Source: Pseudomonadales bacterium
GTDB taxonomy: Bacteria; Pseudomonadota; Gammaproteobacteria; Pseudomonadales; Azotimanducaceae
DNA: 64,000 nt
Direction of reading: 5' to 3'
Assembly: GCA_028285415.1 (NCBI GenBank)
Contig: JANQPF010000009.1
Coordinates: 620,001 to 684,000, forward strand
Shown here: positions 47,364 to 56,094 of the stretch, in pieces
Numbering within the stretch: the first letter of the stretch is position 1
Layout: each line of letters starts with the position of its first letter
Program-made: the position numbers and the translations under genes
The notes under the pieces: generated by a model
What the model was told of the DNA's origin: nothing
What the model saw: the letters and a program-made list of their open reading frames with translations, nothing else
Database searches by the model: none

Positions 47364-48557
47364 GTGCAGATTGATCTGCTGAGTCCTGAAACCTACGCCC
47401 GGGGACACCCGCTCGAGATGTATGCCTGGTTGCAGGAAAACGCACCGGTGTACTGGCATGAGGAGCCCGACGGTCCGGGGTTCTGGGCGCTGACCCGCTA
47501 CGAAGACGTCGCCGAGGTAGGACGCCAGCCGCACGTGTTCTCATCAGAACCCACCATCATGATTGCGGACCCGGATGCCAGCAGCGTGGGCCTGCCGGAG
47601 GATGAGCACAAGATGATGCTCATGATGGATCCGCCGCAGCATACGCAGTTCCGCAAGATCATCAGCCGCGAATTCACCCGCGGACCCGCGGCGGAGCTGC
47701 GCCCGCGCATATCGGAGCTGTCGGCGCGCATCGTCGATAGAGTTGCTCCACGCGGCGAGTGTGAATTCGTCTCCGACATTGCCGGCGAGCTGCCGTCGTA
47801 CGTGATTGCCGAGCTGACGGGCATCCCGCTGGAGGACGGACGGGAGCTCTACAAGCTCACGGAGGTCATTCACACGGCGGCCGAGGCGCTACCCGATGGG
47901 GCGCAGGCGGAAGCCGTGGGGAGAATGTTCGACTACGCACAGAACGTCTACCGGCAGAAGCGTGACAAGCCAGGCGACGACCTGGCGAGCCAGATTGTGC
48001 ATGCTGAGGTTGACGGACGCTGTCTCGATGAAATCGACTTCCAGCTCTTTTTCATGCTGCTGATTGATGCCGGCGGCGATACCACCCGCAACCTCGTCGC
48101 CGGCGGTCTGCACGCGCTGATCGCCAATCCGGAGACGCTGGCTGAATGGCAGGCACATCCCGGTGACTGCGCCGCCACGGCACGCGAGGAACTCCTGCGC
48201 TACGTCAGCCCCGTCATCTACATGCGCCGCACGGCGCTAAAAGACGTCACTCTGCACGACACCACCATCAAAGCAGGGGACAAAGTCGTCAGATATTTCG
48301 GCGCTGCCAACTTCGATCCGCGCGCCTTCGAAGAGCCACGTCAACTCGACATTCACCGTCATCCGAACGAGCAGATCGCTTTCGGTACCGGCACCCACGT
48401 CTGCCTGGGACAACACATTGCGCGGGTAGAGATTGATTGCATGTTCAGCGAGATTCTGCACCGCCTCAGGGACTTCCGGTTGGCTGAAGAACCCGCGTGG
48501 CTGGAATCGAACTTCATCTCCGGCATCCGCTACATGCCAATCACGTTCAGCACCTGA
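47364..48557 (+). CDS. Cytochrome P450
   Basis: 397 residues, soluble bacterial P450. I-helix oxygen site DAGGDTTRN (about 235-243), the ExxR in ATAREELLRYVSP, and haem loop FGTGTHVCLGQHIAR with Cys347 as the haem ligand. The N-terminus has MYAWLQENAPVYWHEEPDGPGFWALTRYEDVAEV, typical of this class. GTG 47364 follows the synthetase stop by 4 bp, with GGGAG upstream. Since it sits with an acyl-CoA synthetase, it may hydroxylate a terpenoid, steroid or fatty acid before or after CoA activation (inference). No ferredoxin gene is adjacent. Confidence 0.93.
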   Translation: MQIDLLSPETYARGHPLEMYAWLQENAPVYWHEEPDGPGFWALTRYEDVAEVGRQPHVFSSEPTIMIADPDASSVGLPEDEHKMMLMMDPPQHTQFRKIISREFTRGPAAELRPRISELSARIVDRVAPRGECEFVSDIAGELPSYVIAELTGIPLEDGRELYKLTEVIHTAAEALPDGAQAEAVGRMFDYAQNVYRQKRDKPGDDLASQIVHAEVDGRCLDEIDFQLFFMLLIDAGGDTTRNLVAGGLHALIANPETLAEWQAHPGDCAATAREELLRYVSPVIYMRRTALKDVTLHDTTIKAGDKVVRYFGAANFDPRAFEEPRQLDIHRHPNEQIAFGTGTHVCLGQHIARVEIDCMFSEILHRLRDFRLAEEPAWLESNFISGIRYMPITFST

Positions 48558-48572
48558 TCAGCCGTCTGGCGC

Positions 48573-50591
48573 TCAGTGCTTCAAGCGGGCGTCGCGAATT
48601 TCCCGGAGCTGATCGCGGATAGCTGCAGCTTCTTCGAACTCGAGGTTTTGCGCGTGATCGAGCATCTGCTTTTCGAGATCATCGAGCAGCTTACCCAGCG
48701 CTTTGGGATCTGCCGGTATCTCTACCTTGTCGGCTCCGCGCCCTGCCTGGCGCCGTGACCGCTTGGGCGCACCGGGCGCCACCCGCGCACCTTCCATGAT
48801 GTCGGCAATCTGCTTGGAGATGGAGCGCGGCGTGATGCCGTGCTCCTCATTGTGGGCGAGCTGCTTCTCCCGGCGGCGGGTGGTTTCGCCAATGGCCCGT
48901 TCCATCGAGCCGGTCATCTGATCCGCATACAGGATTGCACGCCCATCGACGTTGCGCGCCGCGCGGCCGATGGTCTGTATCAGCGATCCTTCCGAGCGCA
49001 GGAAACCTTCCTTGTCGGCATCGAGAATCGCTACCAGCGCCACCTCCGGCATGTCGAGACCCTCCCGCAGGAGGTTGATGCCAACGAGGACATCAAATTC
49101 ACCGAGGCGCAGATCGCGGATGATCTCCATGCGTTCCACGGTGTCGATGTCCGAGTGCAGATAGCGCACGCGGATCTTGTGCTCGTCGAGATACTCGGTG
49201 AGGTCTTCAGCCATGCGCTTGGTCAGCGTCGTGACGAGCACCCGGTGCCCACCAGCAACCACCTCGTTGATCTCGCCAAGCAGGTCATCCACCTGGGTCG
49301 ATGCAGGCCGAATGATGACCTCGGGGTCGACCAGGCCCGTAGGACGCACAACCTGTTCCACCACCTGCCCACCTTTTTCACCCTCGTAAGGGCCGGGCGT
49401 TGCGGAAACGAAAATCATCTGCGGCGCCAGCCGCTCCCACTCATCAAACCTGAGCGGCCGATTGTCGAGCGCGGAGGGGAGCCGGAACCCGTACTCGACC
49501 AGCGTCTCTTTGCGCGAACGATCCCCTTTGTACATGCCGCCAATCTGCGGGACGGTGACGTGGGATTCATCGATGACCATCAGCGCGTCGTTAGGCAGAT
49601 AGTCGAAGAGCGTTGGCGGCGGCTCACCCGGCGCACGGCCGGAGAGATAGCGGGAGTAGTTTTCGATCCCCTGACAGTAGCCAAGCTCTGCAATCATCTC
49701 GAGATCAAACCGCGTGCGCTGCTCCAGACGCTGCGCTTCCACCAGCTTGTTATGCGAGTTGAGATAGTTCAGCCGGTCCTGCAGCTCTTCTTTGATGTCA
49801 TCGAGCACGCTGAGGATGCGTTCGCGCGGAGTGACGTAGTGGGTCTTCGGAAACACCGTGTAGCGCGGCACCCGATTGATGATTTCCCCGGTCAGCGGAT
49901 CGAAGATCGACAGATCCTCAATCTCGTCATCAAAGAGTTCCACGCGAACCGCTTCTTTTTCGGACTCCGCGGGAAAGATATCGACCACGTCTCCGCGCAC
50001 CCGGTAGGTGCCGCGCTGAAAGACCTGATCGTTGCGCGTGTACTGCAGCTCCGCCAGGCGCAGCAGAAGCTTCCTCTGATCGATGCGGTCGCCGCGGTCG
50101 AGGTGCACGACCATCTTGAGGTAGGACTGCGGATCACCCAGACCGTAGATCGCCGACACCGAGGCGACGATGATGGCGTCGCTCCGTTCGAGAAGCGCCT
50201 TCGTGGCAGACAGGCGCATCTGCTCGATGTGCGCATTGATGGACGCGTCCTTTTCGATATAGGTGTCCGACGCCGGCACGTAGGCTTCGGGCTGGTAATA
50301 GTCGTAGTAGGAGACGAAGTACTCGACGGCGTTATGGGGGAAGAATTCGCGGAACTCGCCGTAGAGCTGGGCCGCAAGCGTTTTGTTGGGCGCCATGACC
50401 AGAGTCGGGCGCCTGACCTGCTCGATGACGTTGGCGATCGCAAAGGTTTTGCCCGAACCCGTGACGCCGAGCAGGGTCTGGTGGCTGAGGCCGTCCTGCA
50501 CGCCTTCCACCAGCGCATCGATTGCCCCCGGTTGATCCCCGGCGGGCTTGTAGTCGGCAACAACCTCGAGTTCGCGGACGGCTTGTACCAT
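48573..50591 (-). CDS. uvrB: UvrABC excinuclease subunit B
   Basis: 672 residues, full length. UvrB is the damage-verifying ATPase of nucleotide excision repair and loads UvrC. Walker A GVTGSGKT near residue 45, [18 protein letters not shown], the beta-hairpin region [30 protein letters not shown] (about 92-120), helicase motifs ([31 protein letters not shown]), and the C-terminal UVR domain [28 protein letters not shown] that binds UvrC. Convergent with the P450 gene. Confidence 0.98.
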   Translation of the reverse strand: MVQAVRELEVVADYKPAGDQPGAIDALVEGVQDGLSHQTLLGVTGSGKTFAIANVIEQVRRPTLVMAPNKTLAAQLYGEFREFFPHNAVEYFVSYYDYYQPEAYVPASDTYIEKDASINAHIEQMRLSATKALLERSDAIIVASVSAIYGLGDPQSYLKMVVHLDRGDRIDQRKLLLRLAELQYTRNDQVFQRGTYRVRGDVVDIFPAESEKEAVRVELFDDEIEDLSIFDPLTGEIINRVPRYTVFPKTHYVTPRERILSVLDDIKEELQDRLNYLNSHNKLVEAQRLEQRTRFDLEMIAELGYCQGIENYSRYLSGRAPGEPPPTLFDYLPNDALMVIDESHVTVPQIGGMYKGDRSRKETLVEYGFRLPSALDNRPLRFDEWERLAPQMIFVSATPGPYEGEKGGQVVEQVVRPTGLVDPEVIIRPASTQVDDLLGEINEVVAGGHRVLVTTLTKRMAEDLTEYLDEHKIRVRYLHSDIDTVERMEIIRDLRLGEFDVLVGINLLREGLDMPEVALVAILDADKEGFLRSEGSLIQTIGRAARNVDGRAILYADQMTGSMERAIGETTRRREKQLAHNEEHGITPRSISKQIADIMEGARVAPGAPKRSRRQAGRGADKVEIPADPKALGKLLDDLEKQMLDHAQNLEFEEAAAIRDQLREIRDARLKH

Positions 50592-50670
50592 GGGGACAGT
50601 CTATGCCATCGAGATCAGCACACAAGCCGGGGGGCCGACACTGCTGCCACCCCCCTGCCATGGGCAGCGA

Positions 50671-51030
50671 TCAGTCCTTCTTTTCCGCTTCCTCAGCATC
50701 CGCCTCAGAGTCTGCGTCGTCTGCCTCCGCGGCAGCTTCGTCAGCGGGCGCCTCTTCTGCCGGGGCTTCCTCTTCTGCAGATTCTTCCGCCGCGTCAGCG
50801 GTGTTTTCCTCTGCAGCGGCGTCTTCCGCAGCCGCCTCTTCTTCCACCACCTCTTCCGCCGCTTCCGGCTCAGGTGCCTTGGGTTCGGCCGCCACGATCA
50901 GCTCGTGCTTCAGGAGGATGGAAATCTTGGCATCACCGTTGATGGGCTGCTTGTCCGCGCCTTTGACGGCATAGCGGTTATCGCGGCGCTGGTAGATGGT
51001 GTACTCGTCTGTACTCGCGATGACTTTCAT
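50671..51030 (-). CDS. Small protein with conserved N-domain and acidic Ala/Glu tail
   Basis: 119 residues. The first 48 (MKVIASTDEYTIYQRRDNRYAVKG, then ADKQPINGDAKISILLKHELI) are a compact domain I have seen among unknown gammaproteobacterial proteins. The next 70 are almost only Glu, Ala, Asp and Pro (PEAAEEVVEEEAAAEDAAAEE and so on), a disordered acidic tail. No signal peptide. Predicted very acidic; a chaperone-like or nucleic-acid-mimic role is conceivable but unproven. It is divergent from korA with 157 bp between. Confidence 0.7.
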   Translation of the reverse strand: MKVIASTDEYTIYQRRDNRYAVKGADKQPINGDAKISILLKHELIVAAEPKAPEPEAAEEVVEEEAAAEDAAAEENTADAAEESAEEEAPAEEAPADEAAAEADDADSEADAEEAEKKD

Positions 51031-51187
51031 GACTTTCTCCAGATGATCGGTAAAAAAAGACGCGGCACTTTACCACCTCGGCCAGCACTCACCAAAATAT
51101 GGTTATAGCTTCTACGTACAAGGCACCACTACTTTTAATAACCAGATCCGCTACAATGCGCCGCTATTTTCGGCGAGAAATTGTAAC

Positions 51188-53047
51188 GTGGTACAAGAAT
51201 CTCAAGGTAAGACCAGCCATGTGGTCCGCTTTGCCGGCGATTCCGGTGACGGCATCCAGCTGCAGGGCCAGCAGTTCACCGTTGCGTCCGCGATGGCCGG
51301 TCACGACCTGGCGACCCTGCCGGATTTCCCGGCGGAAATCCGCGCTCCCGCCGGTACCCGCTACGGCGTTTCCGCCTTCCAGATTCAGTTTGGCGGTGAT
51401 CGCATCACCACCCCGGGAGACGAGCCTGACGTGCTCATCGCTTTCAATCCCGCAGCGCTGGTGGTGAACCTCGCCCATCTGGCACCGCATTCACTCATTC
51501 TCGTCGACGAAGCCGCGTTCACCGACCAGCGCCTGAAGCGCGCGGATCTGACCAGCAATCCGCTCACCGACGGCACCCTGAGCGAGCACGAGGTGGTTGC
51601 GATCGATATCTCGCACCTCACGCTCGAAGCCGTGAAGCCCCATGGTCTTGGGACCAAAGACGCCGGACGCTGCAAAAACTTCTGGGCGCTGGGACTGGTG
51701 CTGTGGATGTTCGATCAGCCCCGCGAACCCACAATCAATTGGATCAAGGCGAAGTTTGCCGCGAACGAGCAGGTACGCGACGCCAACCTCGCGGCGCTCG
51801 ACGCGGGTCACATCTACGGCGAAAGCACCGAAGCCAGCCACGTGCTGAAGCATGAGACCATGCCGGAAGCGCCGCTGGACGCCGCTGAATATCGAACGAT
51901 TACCGGCGCCGAAAACCTGGCGCTTGGGCTCGTTGCCGCGGGAGAGCTGGCTGATACGGAGCTCATGTTCTGCTCCTACCCCATCACGCCGGCATCGTCA
52001 CTGCTGCACAACCTCGTCAATCTGGAAGAGGCCGGCGTCAGCACCTTTCAAGCGGAAGACGAAATTGCCGCCGTCTGTGCCGCCATTGGCGCATCGTATG
52101 CCGGCAAGCTCGGCGTGACGTCTTCCAGCGGGCCGGGTGTGGCTCTCAAGACCGAGGCGCTCGGGCTCGCCGTCGCCACCGAGCTGCCGCTCGTGGTCGT
52201 CAACTCCCAGCGCGCCGGCCCCTCAACGGGCATGCCCACCAAAACGGAGCAGAGTGATCTGTATCAGGCCGTGTACGGACGCAACGGCGACACGCCGCTG
52301 CCCGTCGTCGCGGCACGCTCGCCCGCCGACTGTTTCGATACCGCCATCGAGGCGGTGCGGATTGCGCTCAGACATATGACGCCGGTCATCCTTCTGACCG
52401 ACGGCTACATTGCCAACGCCTCGGAGCTCTGGCCGCTGCCGGACTTCGAAAACTACCCGGCCATCGACACCAACAAGCCGGACGCCGAGACGGACCAGCC
52501 CGTGTTTCAACGGGACCCGGCAACGCATGCACGCCTCTGGGCAAGCCCGGGCGACGATCGTTTCATCCACCGCGTCGGTGGCATCGAGAAAGACGTCGAC
52601 ACCGGCAACATCTCGTATGACGCAGACAACCATCAGGCGATGACAGATATTCGCGCAGCCAAGGTTGCAAGCGTCGCCGACTTCATTGCCCCGCAGACGA
52701 TCGACCAGGGTGTGAACGGCGGGCTTGCCATCGTCGCGTGGGGATCCACCTACGGCACGATCTACCGTGCGGTCAAAGACGCCATCAACGCGGGCCTGAG
52801 CGTTGCACACATTCATCTGCGCCACATCAATCCGCTGCCTGCCAACCTCGGCGAGCTGCTGGCGGGCTTCGACACCGTCCTCGTGCCGGAGCTCAACACC
52901 GGTCAGCTGGCGACGGTGCTGCGCGACCGACTGAACGTCGACGTCGTGCAGCTGAACAAAGTGTCGGGGCAACCGTTAACCGTTGCAGAAGTGGCCAACG
53001 CCATCGGCGAACACGCCAAACCGCGCATCCAGCAGGTAGGAGGCTGA
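51188..53047 (+). CDS. korA: 2-oxoacid:ferredoxin oxidoreductase, fused gamma-alpha subunit
   Basis: 619 residues. The gamma domain (about 1-185: VVRFAGDSGDGIQLQGQQFTVASAMAGHDLATLPDFPAEIRAPAGTRYGVSAFQIQFG) is fused to the alpha/pyrimidine-like domain (about 200-600: NLALGLVAAGELADTELMFCSYPITPASSLLHNLVNL, then GVTSSSGPGVALKTEALGLAVATELPLVVVNSQRAGPSTGMPTKTEQSDL). With KorB it decarboxylates 2-oxoglutarate (or a related 2-oxoacid) to the acyl-CoA with reduced ferredoxin. GTG start at 51188. The specific 2-oxoacid cannot be read from sequence alone; korA is the commonest choice in such gammaproteobacteria. Confidence 0.88.
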   Translation: MVQESQGKTSHVVRFAGDSGDGIQLQGQQFTVASAMAGHDLATLPDFPAEIRAPAGTRYGVSAFQIQFGGDRITTPGDEPDVLIAFNPAALVVNLAHLAPHSLILVDEAAFTDQRLKRADLTSNPLTDGTLSEHEVVAIDISHLTLEAVKPHGLGTKDAGRCKNFWALGLVLWMFDQPREPTINWIKAKFAANEQVRDANLAALDAGHIYGESTEASHVLKHETMPEAPLDAAEYRTITGAENLALGLVAAGELADTELMFCSYPITPASSLLHNLVNLEEAGVSTFQAEDEIAAVCAAIGASYAGKLGVTSSSGPGVALKTEALGLAVATELPLVVVNSQRAGPSTGMPTKTEQSDLYQAVYGRNGDTPLPVVAARSPADCFDTAIEAVRIALRHMTPVILLTDGYIANASELWPLPDFENYPAIDTNKPDAETDQPVFQRDPATHARLWASPGDDRFIHRVGGIEKDVDTGNISYDADNHQAMTDIRAAKVASVADFIAPQTIDQGVNGGLAIVAWGSTYGTIYRAVKDAINAGLSVAHIHLRHINPLPANLGELLAGFDTVLVPELNTGQLATVLRDRLNVDVVQLNKVSGQPLTVAEVANAIGEHAKPRIQQVGG

Positions 53048-53051
53048 CACC

Positions 53052-54041
53052 ATGAACGCTTTGACTTTCAAAGACTTCGCCACCGACCAGGAGGTTCGCT
53101 GGTGCCCCGGCTGCGGCGACTACTCGATTCTGAAGGGCGTGCAGCGCGCGCTGGCCGACGGCGGCTCGGATCCGGCCAACACGGTGTTCGTGTCCGGCAT
53201 CGGCTGCTCCTCGCGTCTACCCTACTACGTCAACACGTACGGTTTTCACACGATCCACGGACGCGCCCCGGCGTTCGCCTCGGGCATCAAGCTTGCCAAT
53301 CCCGAGCTCGAAGTCTGGGTGGTCACGGGCGACGGTGACGGCCTGTCCATCGGCGCCAATCATCTGCTGCACACGCTGCGCCGGAACATCGACCTCAACG
53401 TTCTGCTCTTCAACAACGAAATCTACGGCCTGACCAAGGGCCAGTACTCGCCCACCTCACGGCCGGGTACAAAGAGCCCGACCAGTCCGACGGGATCGAT
53501 AGAAACGGCGCTTGAGCCAGGCAAGTTCGCCATTGGCGCGGGGGCTACGTTCTTCGCCCGCTGCGTCGACATCGACCAGAAGGCCATGCCGGGCCTCTTG
53601 AACGAAGCCAAAGCCCATCGCGGCACATCGTTCGTGGAGATTCTGCAGAACTGCATCGTGTACAACAAAGACGTCTTTGATGACGTTGCGGCGAAAAAGA
53701 CCGCACCGGAAACCCAGGTCCACGTCGAACACGGCAAACCGCTCGTCTACGGCAAGGAACAGGACAAAGGCCTGCGCTTGAATACCCAGACGCTCCGGCT
53801 CGAGCCGGTTGTCATCGGCGAAGACGGCGTCACGCTGGAAGATATTGCCGTTCACGACGAAACCAATCCGATGATGGCGCAGCTCCTGGTCGACTTGCAG
53901 GGTCCCATGGCCATGGGCGTCATCCTGCGCAAGCCCGCCCAGGCGTTCGAGGAGGACTACTGGCAGCTGCACCCCAAAGGGCGCCGCCAGAAAGTGCTGG
54001 AGCTCATCCACACGGGCAATCTGCTCGATCGCCGCAACTGA
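53052..54041 (+). CDS. korB: 2-oxoacid:ferredoxin oxidoreductase beta subunit
   Basis: 329 residues, thiamine-diphosphate-binding subunit. The cluster-side motif WCPGCGDYSILKG is near residue 18, the TPP fold covers FVSGIGCSSRLPYYVNTYGFHTIHGRAPAFASGIKLANPELEVWVVTGDGDGLSIGANHLLHTLRRNIDLNVLLFNNEIYGLTKGQYSPTS (GDGD...NN motif), and DPVGLVG-type loop follows. GGAGG lies 9 nt before the ATG, inside the end of korA. Together with KorA it can drive a ferredoxin-linked TCA-cycle step. A loose GACGCCG/CGGCGTC hairpin (54040-54068) follows the stop. Confidence 0.9.
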   Translation: MNALTFKDFATDQEVRWCPGCGDYSILKGVQRALADGGSDPANTVFVSGIGCSSRLPYYVNTYGFHTIHGRAPAFASGIKLANPELEVWVVTGDGDGLSIGANHLLHTLRRNIDLNVLLFNNEIYGLTKGQYSPTSRPGTKSPTSPTGSIETALEPGKFAIGAGATFFARCVDIDQKAMPGLLNEAKAHRGTSFVEILQNCIVYNKDVFDDVAAKKTAPETQVHVEHGKPLVYGKEQDKGLRLNTQTLRLEPVVIGEDGVTLEDIAVHDETNPMMAQLLVDLQGPMAMGVILRKPAQAFEEDYWQLHPKGRRQKVLELIHTGNLLDRRN

Positions 54042-54128
54042 CGCCGTCGATACCCGTTGGTCGGCGTCCATAGCGGCGTTACTTTTTGTGATCTCTCTCA
54101 CATTCCGTTACCCAAGGTAACAGAAAGC

Positions 54129-54182
54129 TTGCATTTGTCGGGCTAACGCCTAGAATTGCACAGACCAATTTGGTCAGACCAA
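54129..54182 (+). promoter_or_regulatory. Promoter and overlapping operators for the FadR-type regulator/RND operon
   Basis: TTGCAT (54129-54134), 16 bp, TAGAAT (54151-54156) form a sigma-70-like promoter. Next come two perfect palindromes that share one arm: GACCAA-T-TTGGTC (54163-54175) and TTGGTC-A-GACCAA (54170-54182). TGGTC/GACCA arms are the classic FadR/PdhR-type GntR site. A third GACCA follows at about 54191. The sites overlap the expected start of transcription, so they suit repression. Confidence 0.7.
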
Positions 54183-54223
54183 TCCGGACTGACCAGACAC
54201 TTGAATACCTGGGAAACCCGCCG

Positions 54224-54943
54224 TTGAGCAAACACGACGAAATTGCCGGCAGCCTGATTGACGACATCCTGTCGGGCCGCTACCGACCCACCGAGCGTCT
54301 GCCCTCCGAGCGGGATCTGGCTGCCCGCTTCGACGCCAATCGCGGTGCGGTCCGTGAAGCCATGAAGAAGCTCGAACAGATGGGTCTGGCCGACGTGCAA
54401 CCCGGTGGCGCGCGGGTCCGCCAGACCGAAGAAGCAAGCCTCGACGTCATCGGCCACATGCTGGGACACGAAAGCCTCCCCGACCTCGAATTGCTCGATC
54501 AGATTCTGGTGGTGATGAACGGCCTCATGACGGTTGCCGCTGAGCAGGCGCTGCAGCTTGCCGACGACCGCGAAATTGCCGGGATCCGGGCGCTCGTCAA
54601 ACCACTGATCGAAGCTGACCTCGATCGCGAAGCGCACGTGCTTGCCCGTTTCGAGCTCATGCACGCCATCATGACCGCCAGCCGCAACCTGCCGCTGCGG
54701 CTGACCGCGCGCACCCTGATGGACCAGTTTGTGCCGAAGATGAGCCATCTGCATCCCTACACGACCGTCGATTTCGACGCCTACCGGAGTTTCGGGCAAC
54801 AGCTCGACGCGGCACTCGAAGCGCGCGACGCGATCGCGCTGCGCGCATCCTTCAAAGCGTTCAACGACTTGAACAGGCAGAACATTGTGCGGGCCATTGA
54901 CGCCGCCCGTGCCGACATGGGCCAGGAGGCCATCAACCAATGA
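54224..54943 (+). CDS. FadR/GntR-family transcriptional regulator
   Basis: 239 residues. The N-terminal winged helix is KHDEIAGSLIDDILSGRYRPTERLPSERDLAARFDANRGAVREAMKKLEQMGLADV; the C-terminal FCD effector domain (about 75-225) is all helical with His/Asp/Asn candidates for metal-ligand binding (FELMHAIMTASRNLPL, VPKMSHLHP). I chose the TTG at 54224: an upstream TTG at 54170 lies in the operator and has no ribosome site. Its end overlaps the RND adaptor start (ATGA). Inference: it represses its own operon with the pump, with an acidic small molecule as inducer. Confidence 0.85.
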   Translation: MSKHDEIAGSLIDDILSGRYRPTERLPSERDLAARFDANRGAVREAMKKLEQMGLADVQPGGARVRQTEEASLDVIGHMLGHESLPDLELLDQILVVMNGLMTVAAEQALQLADDREIAGIRALVKPLIEADLDREAHVLARFELMHAIMTASRNLPLRLTARTLMDQFVPKMSHLHPYTTVDFDAYRSFGQQLDAALEARDAIALRASFKAFNDLNRQNIVRAIDAARADMGQEAINQ

Positions 54944-56082
54944 TGCGAACCATAATCATCCCTTTGATCATCCTGGTGGTGTTCGCATTCGGCGCCATCA
55001 CGCTGATGGCCACCGCCCCCGTGCTGGAACCCACCGCCCAGACGCCGGTGCCCGTGACCGTACGTATCCAGGAAGTGGCACCGGAGTCGGTCAATCTGAA
55101 AGTGCACTCTCAGGGCACGGTCAAACCGTCCACGGAAAGCCAGCTCATTCCCGAAGTATCAGGCCGTGTGACCTGGATGTCGCCAAAGCTCGTTGCGGGC
55201 GGCTATTTCAAGCAGGGTGACGTGCTGGCCCGCGTCGACGAGCTCGACTACCGCAACACCAAAGATCGTGCCCGTGCCACGCTGGAACGTGCCCAGGCTG
55301 AGCACCAGCATGCCCGCTACGAGTATCAGCGCCTGCAGAGCCTTGAAGAGCGCAAGCTCACCTCGCGCTCGCAGCTCGAGAACTCACTGCGCGCCGCACG
55401 CGTTGCGGAAGCGGCACTGCAGGATGCCCGCGTTGCTTTCGAGCAGGCACAGCAGAACCTGGAGCGCACGGAGATCCGCGCACCGTTCACAGGGCTCGTG
55501 CGCAGCGAAAACGTTGATATCGGGCAGTTCATCTCGCGCGGCGCCGCGATCGCTACCCTATACGCCAGCGACCAGGTTGAGGTGCGTCTGCCCATCGCGG
55601 ACCGACAGCTCGCCTTTCTGAACCTGCCGGTCACGCTCCGTGGTGAGCTGCCGAGCCAGTTTCAGCCGGAGGTGACGCTCTCGACCGAATACGCCGGGCA
55701 GCGTCTCGTGTGGACGGGAAACATCGTGCGCACAGAGGCGGAGATCGACATTTCCAGCCGCATGGTGCAGCTCGTGGCACGCATTCCGAACAACCCGGAG
55801 CACGCACCGCTCTCCGTTGGCCTGTTCGTCGAAGCTGAGATTGAGGGCCTGTCCGCAGACAACGTCATTGTCCTGCCGCGCTCGGCGCTGCGTAACGACG
55901 ACCAGGTGCTCGTTGTCGATGCCGAGAATCGGTTGCGCTTCCGCGCCATCGAAACCCTGCGTCTGTATCAGGACAACGTCCTGGTTTCGAGCGGCCTGGA
56001 ATCGGGCGAGCGCGTGATTCTGTCGCCGCTGCAGACTGCGGTGGACGGCATGACGGTCAATCCCGTCATCGAAGACGCTTAA
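54940..56082 (+). CDS. RND efflux periplasmic adaptor subunit
   Basis: 380 residues. An N-terminal membrane/signal anchor (IIIPLIILVVFAFGAITLMA) precedes the membrane-fusion protein: a barrel-sandwich hybrid lipoyl-like domain (HSQGTVKPSTESQLIPEVSGRVTWMSPKLVAGGYFKQGDVLARVDELDY), a coiled-coil hairpin (about 100-165, RARATLERAQAEHQHARYEYQRLQSLEE), and the second half IRAPFTGLVRSENVDIGQFISRGAAIATLY. The C-terminal membrane-proximal domain ends DGMTVNPVIEDA. It starts within the regulator's stop and precedes the permease by 12 bp. No TolC-type gene is present, so the outer-membrane partner is elsewhere. Confidence 0.92.
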   Translation: MMRTIIIPLIILVVFAFGAITLMATAPVLEPTAQTPVPVTVRIQEVAPESVNLKVHSQGTVKPSTESQLIPEVSGRVTWMSPKLVAGGYFKQGDVLARVDELDYRNTKDRARATLERAQAEHQHARYEYQRLQSLEERKLTSRSQLENSLRAARVAEAALQDARVAFEQAQQNLERTEIRAPFTGLVRSENVDIGQFISRGAAIATLYASDQVEVRLPIADRQLAFLNLPVTLRGELPSQFQPEVTLSTEYAGQRLVWTGNIVRTEAEIDISSRMVQLVARIPNNPEHAPLSVGLFVEAEIEGLSADNVIVLPRSALRNDDQVLVVDAENRLRFRAIETLRLYQDNVLVSSGLESGERVILSPLQTAVDGMTVNPVIEDA

Positions 56083-56094
56083 CGGCAAGCCGCT

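Noticed and set aside
48840-50942. Long plus-strand open frame opposite uvrB
   Set aside because: Antisense shadow of uvrB; its translation has no recognisable domain, while uvrB is unmistakable.
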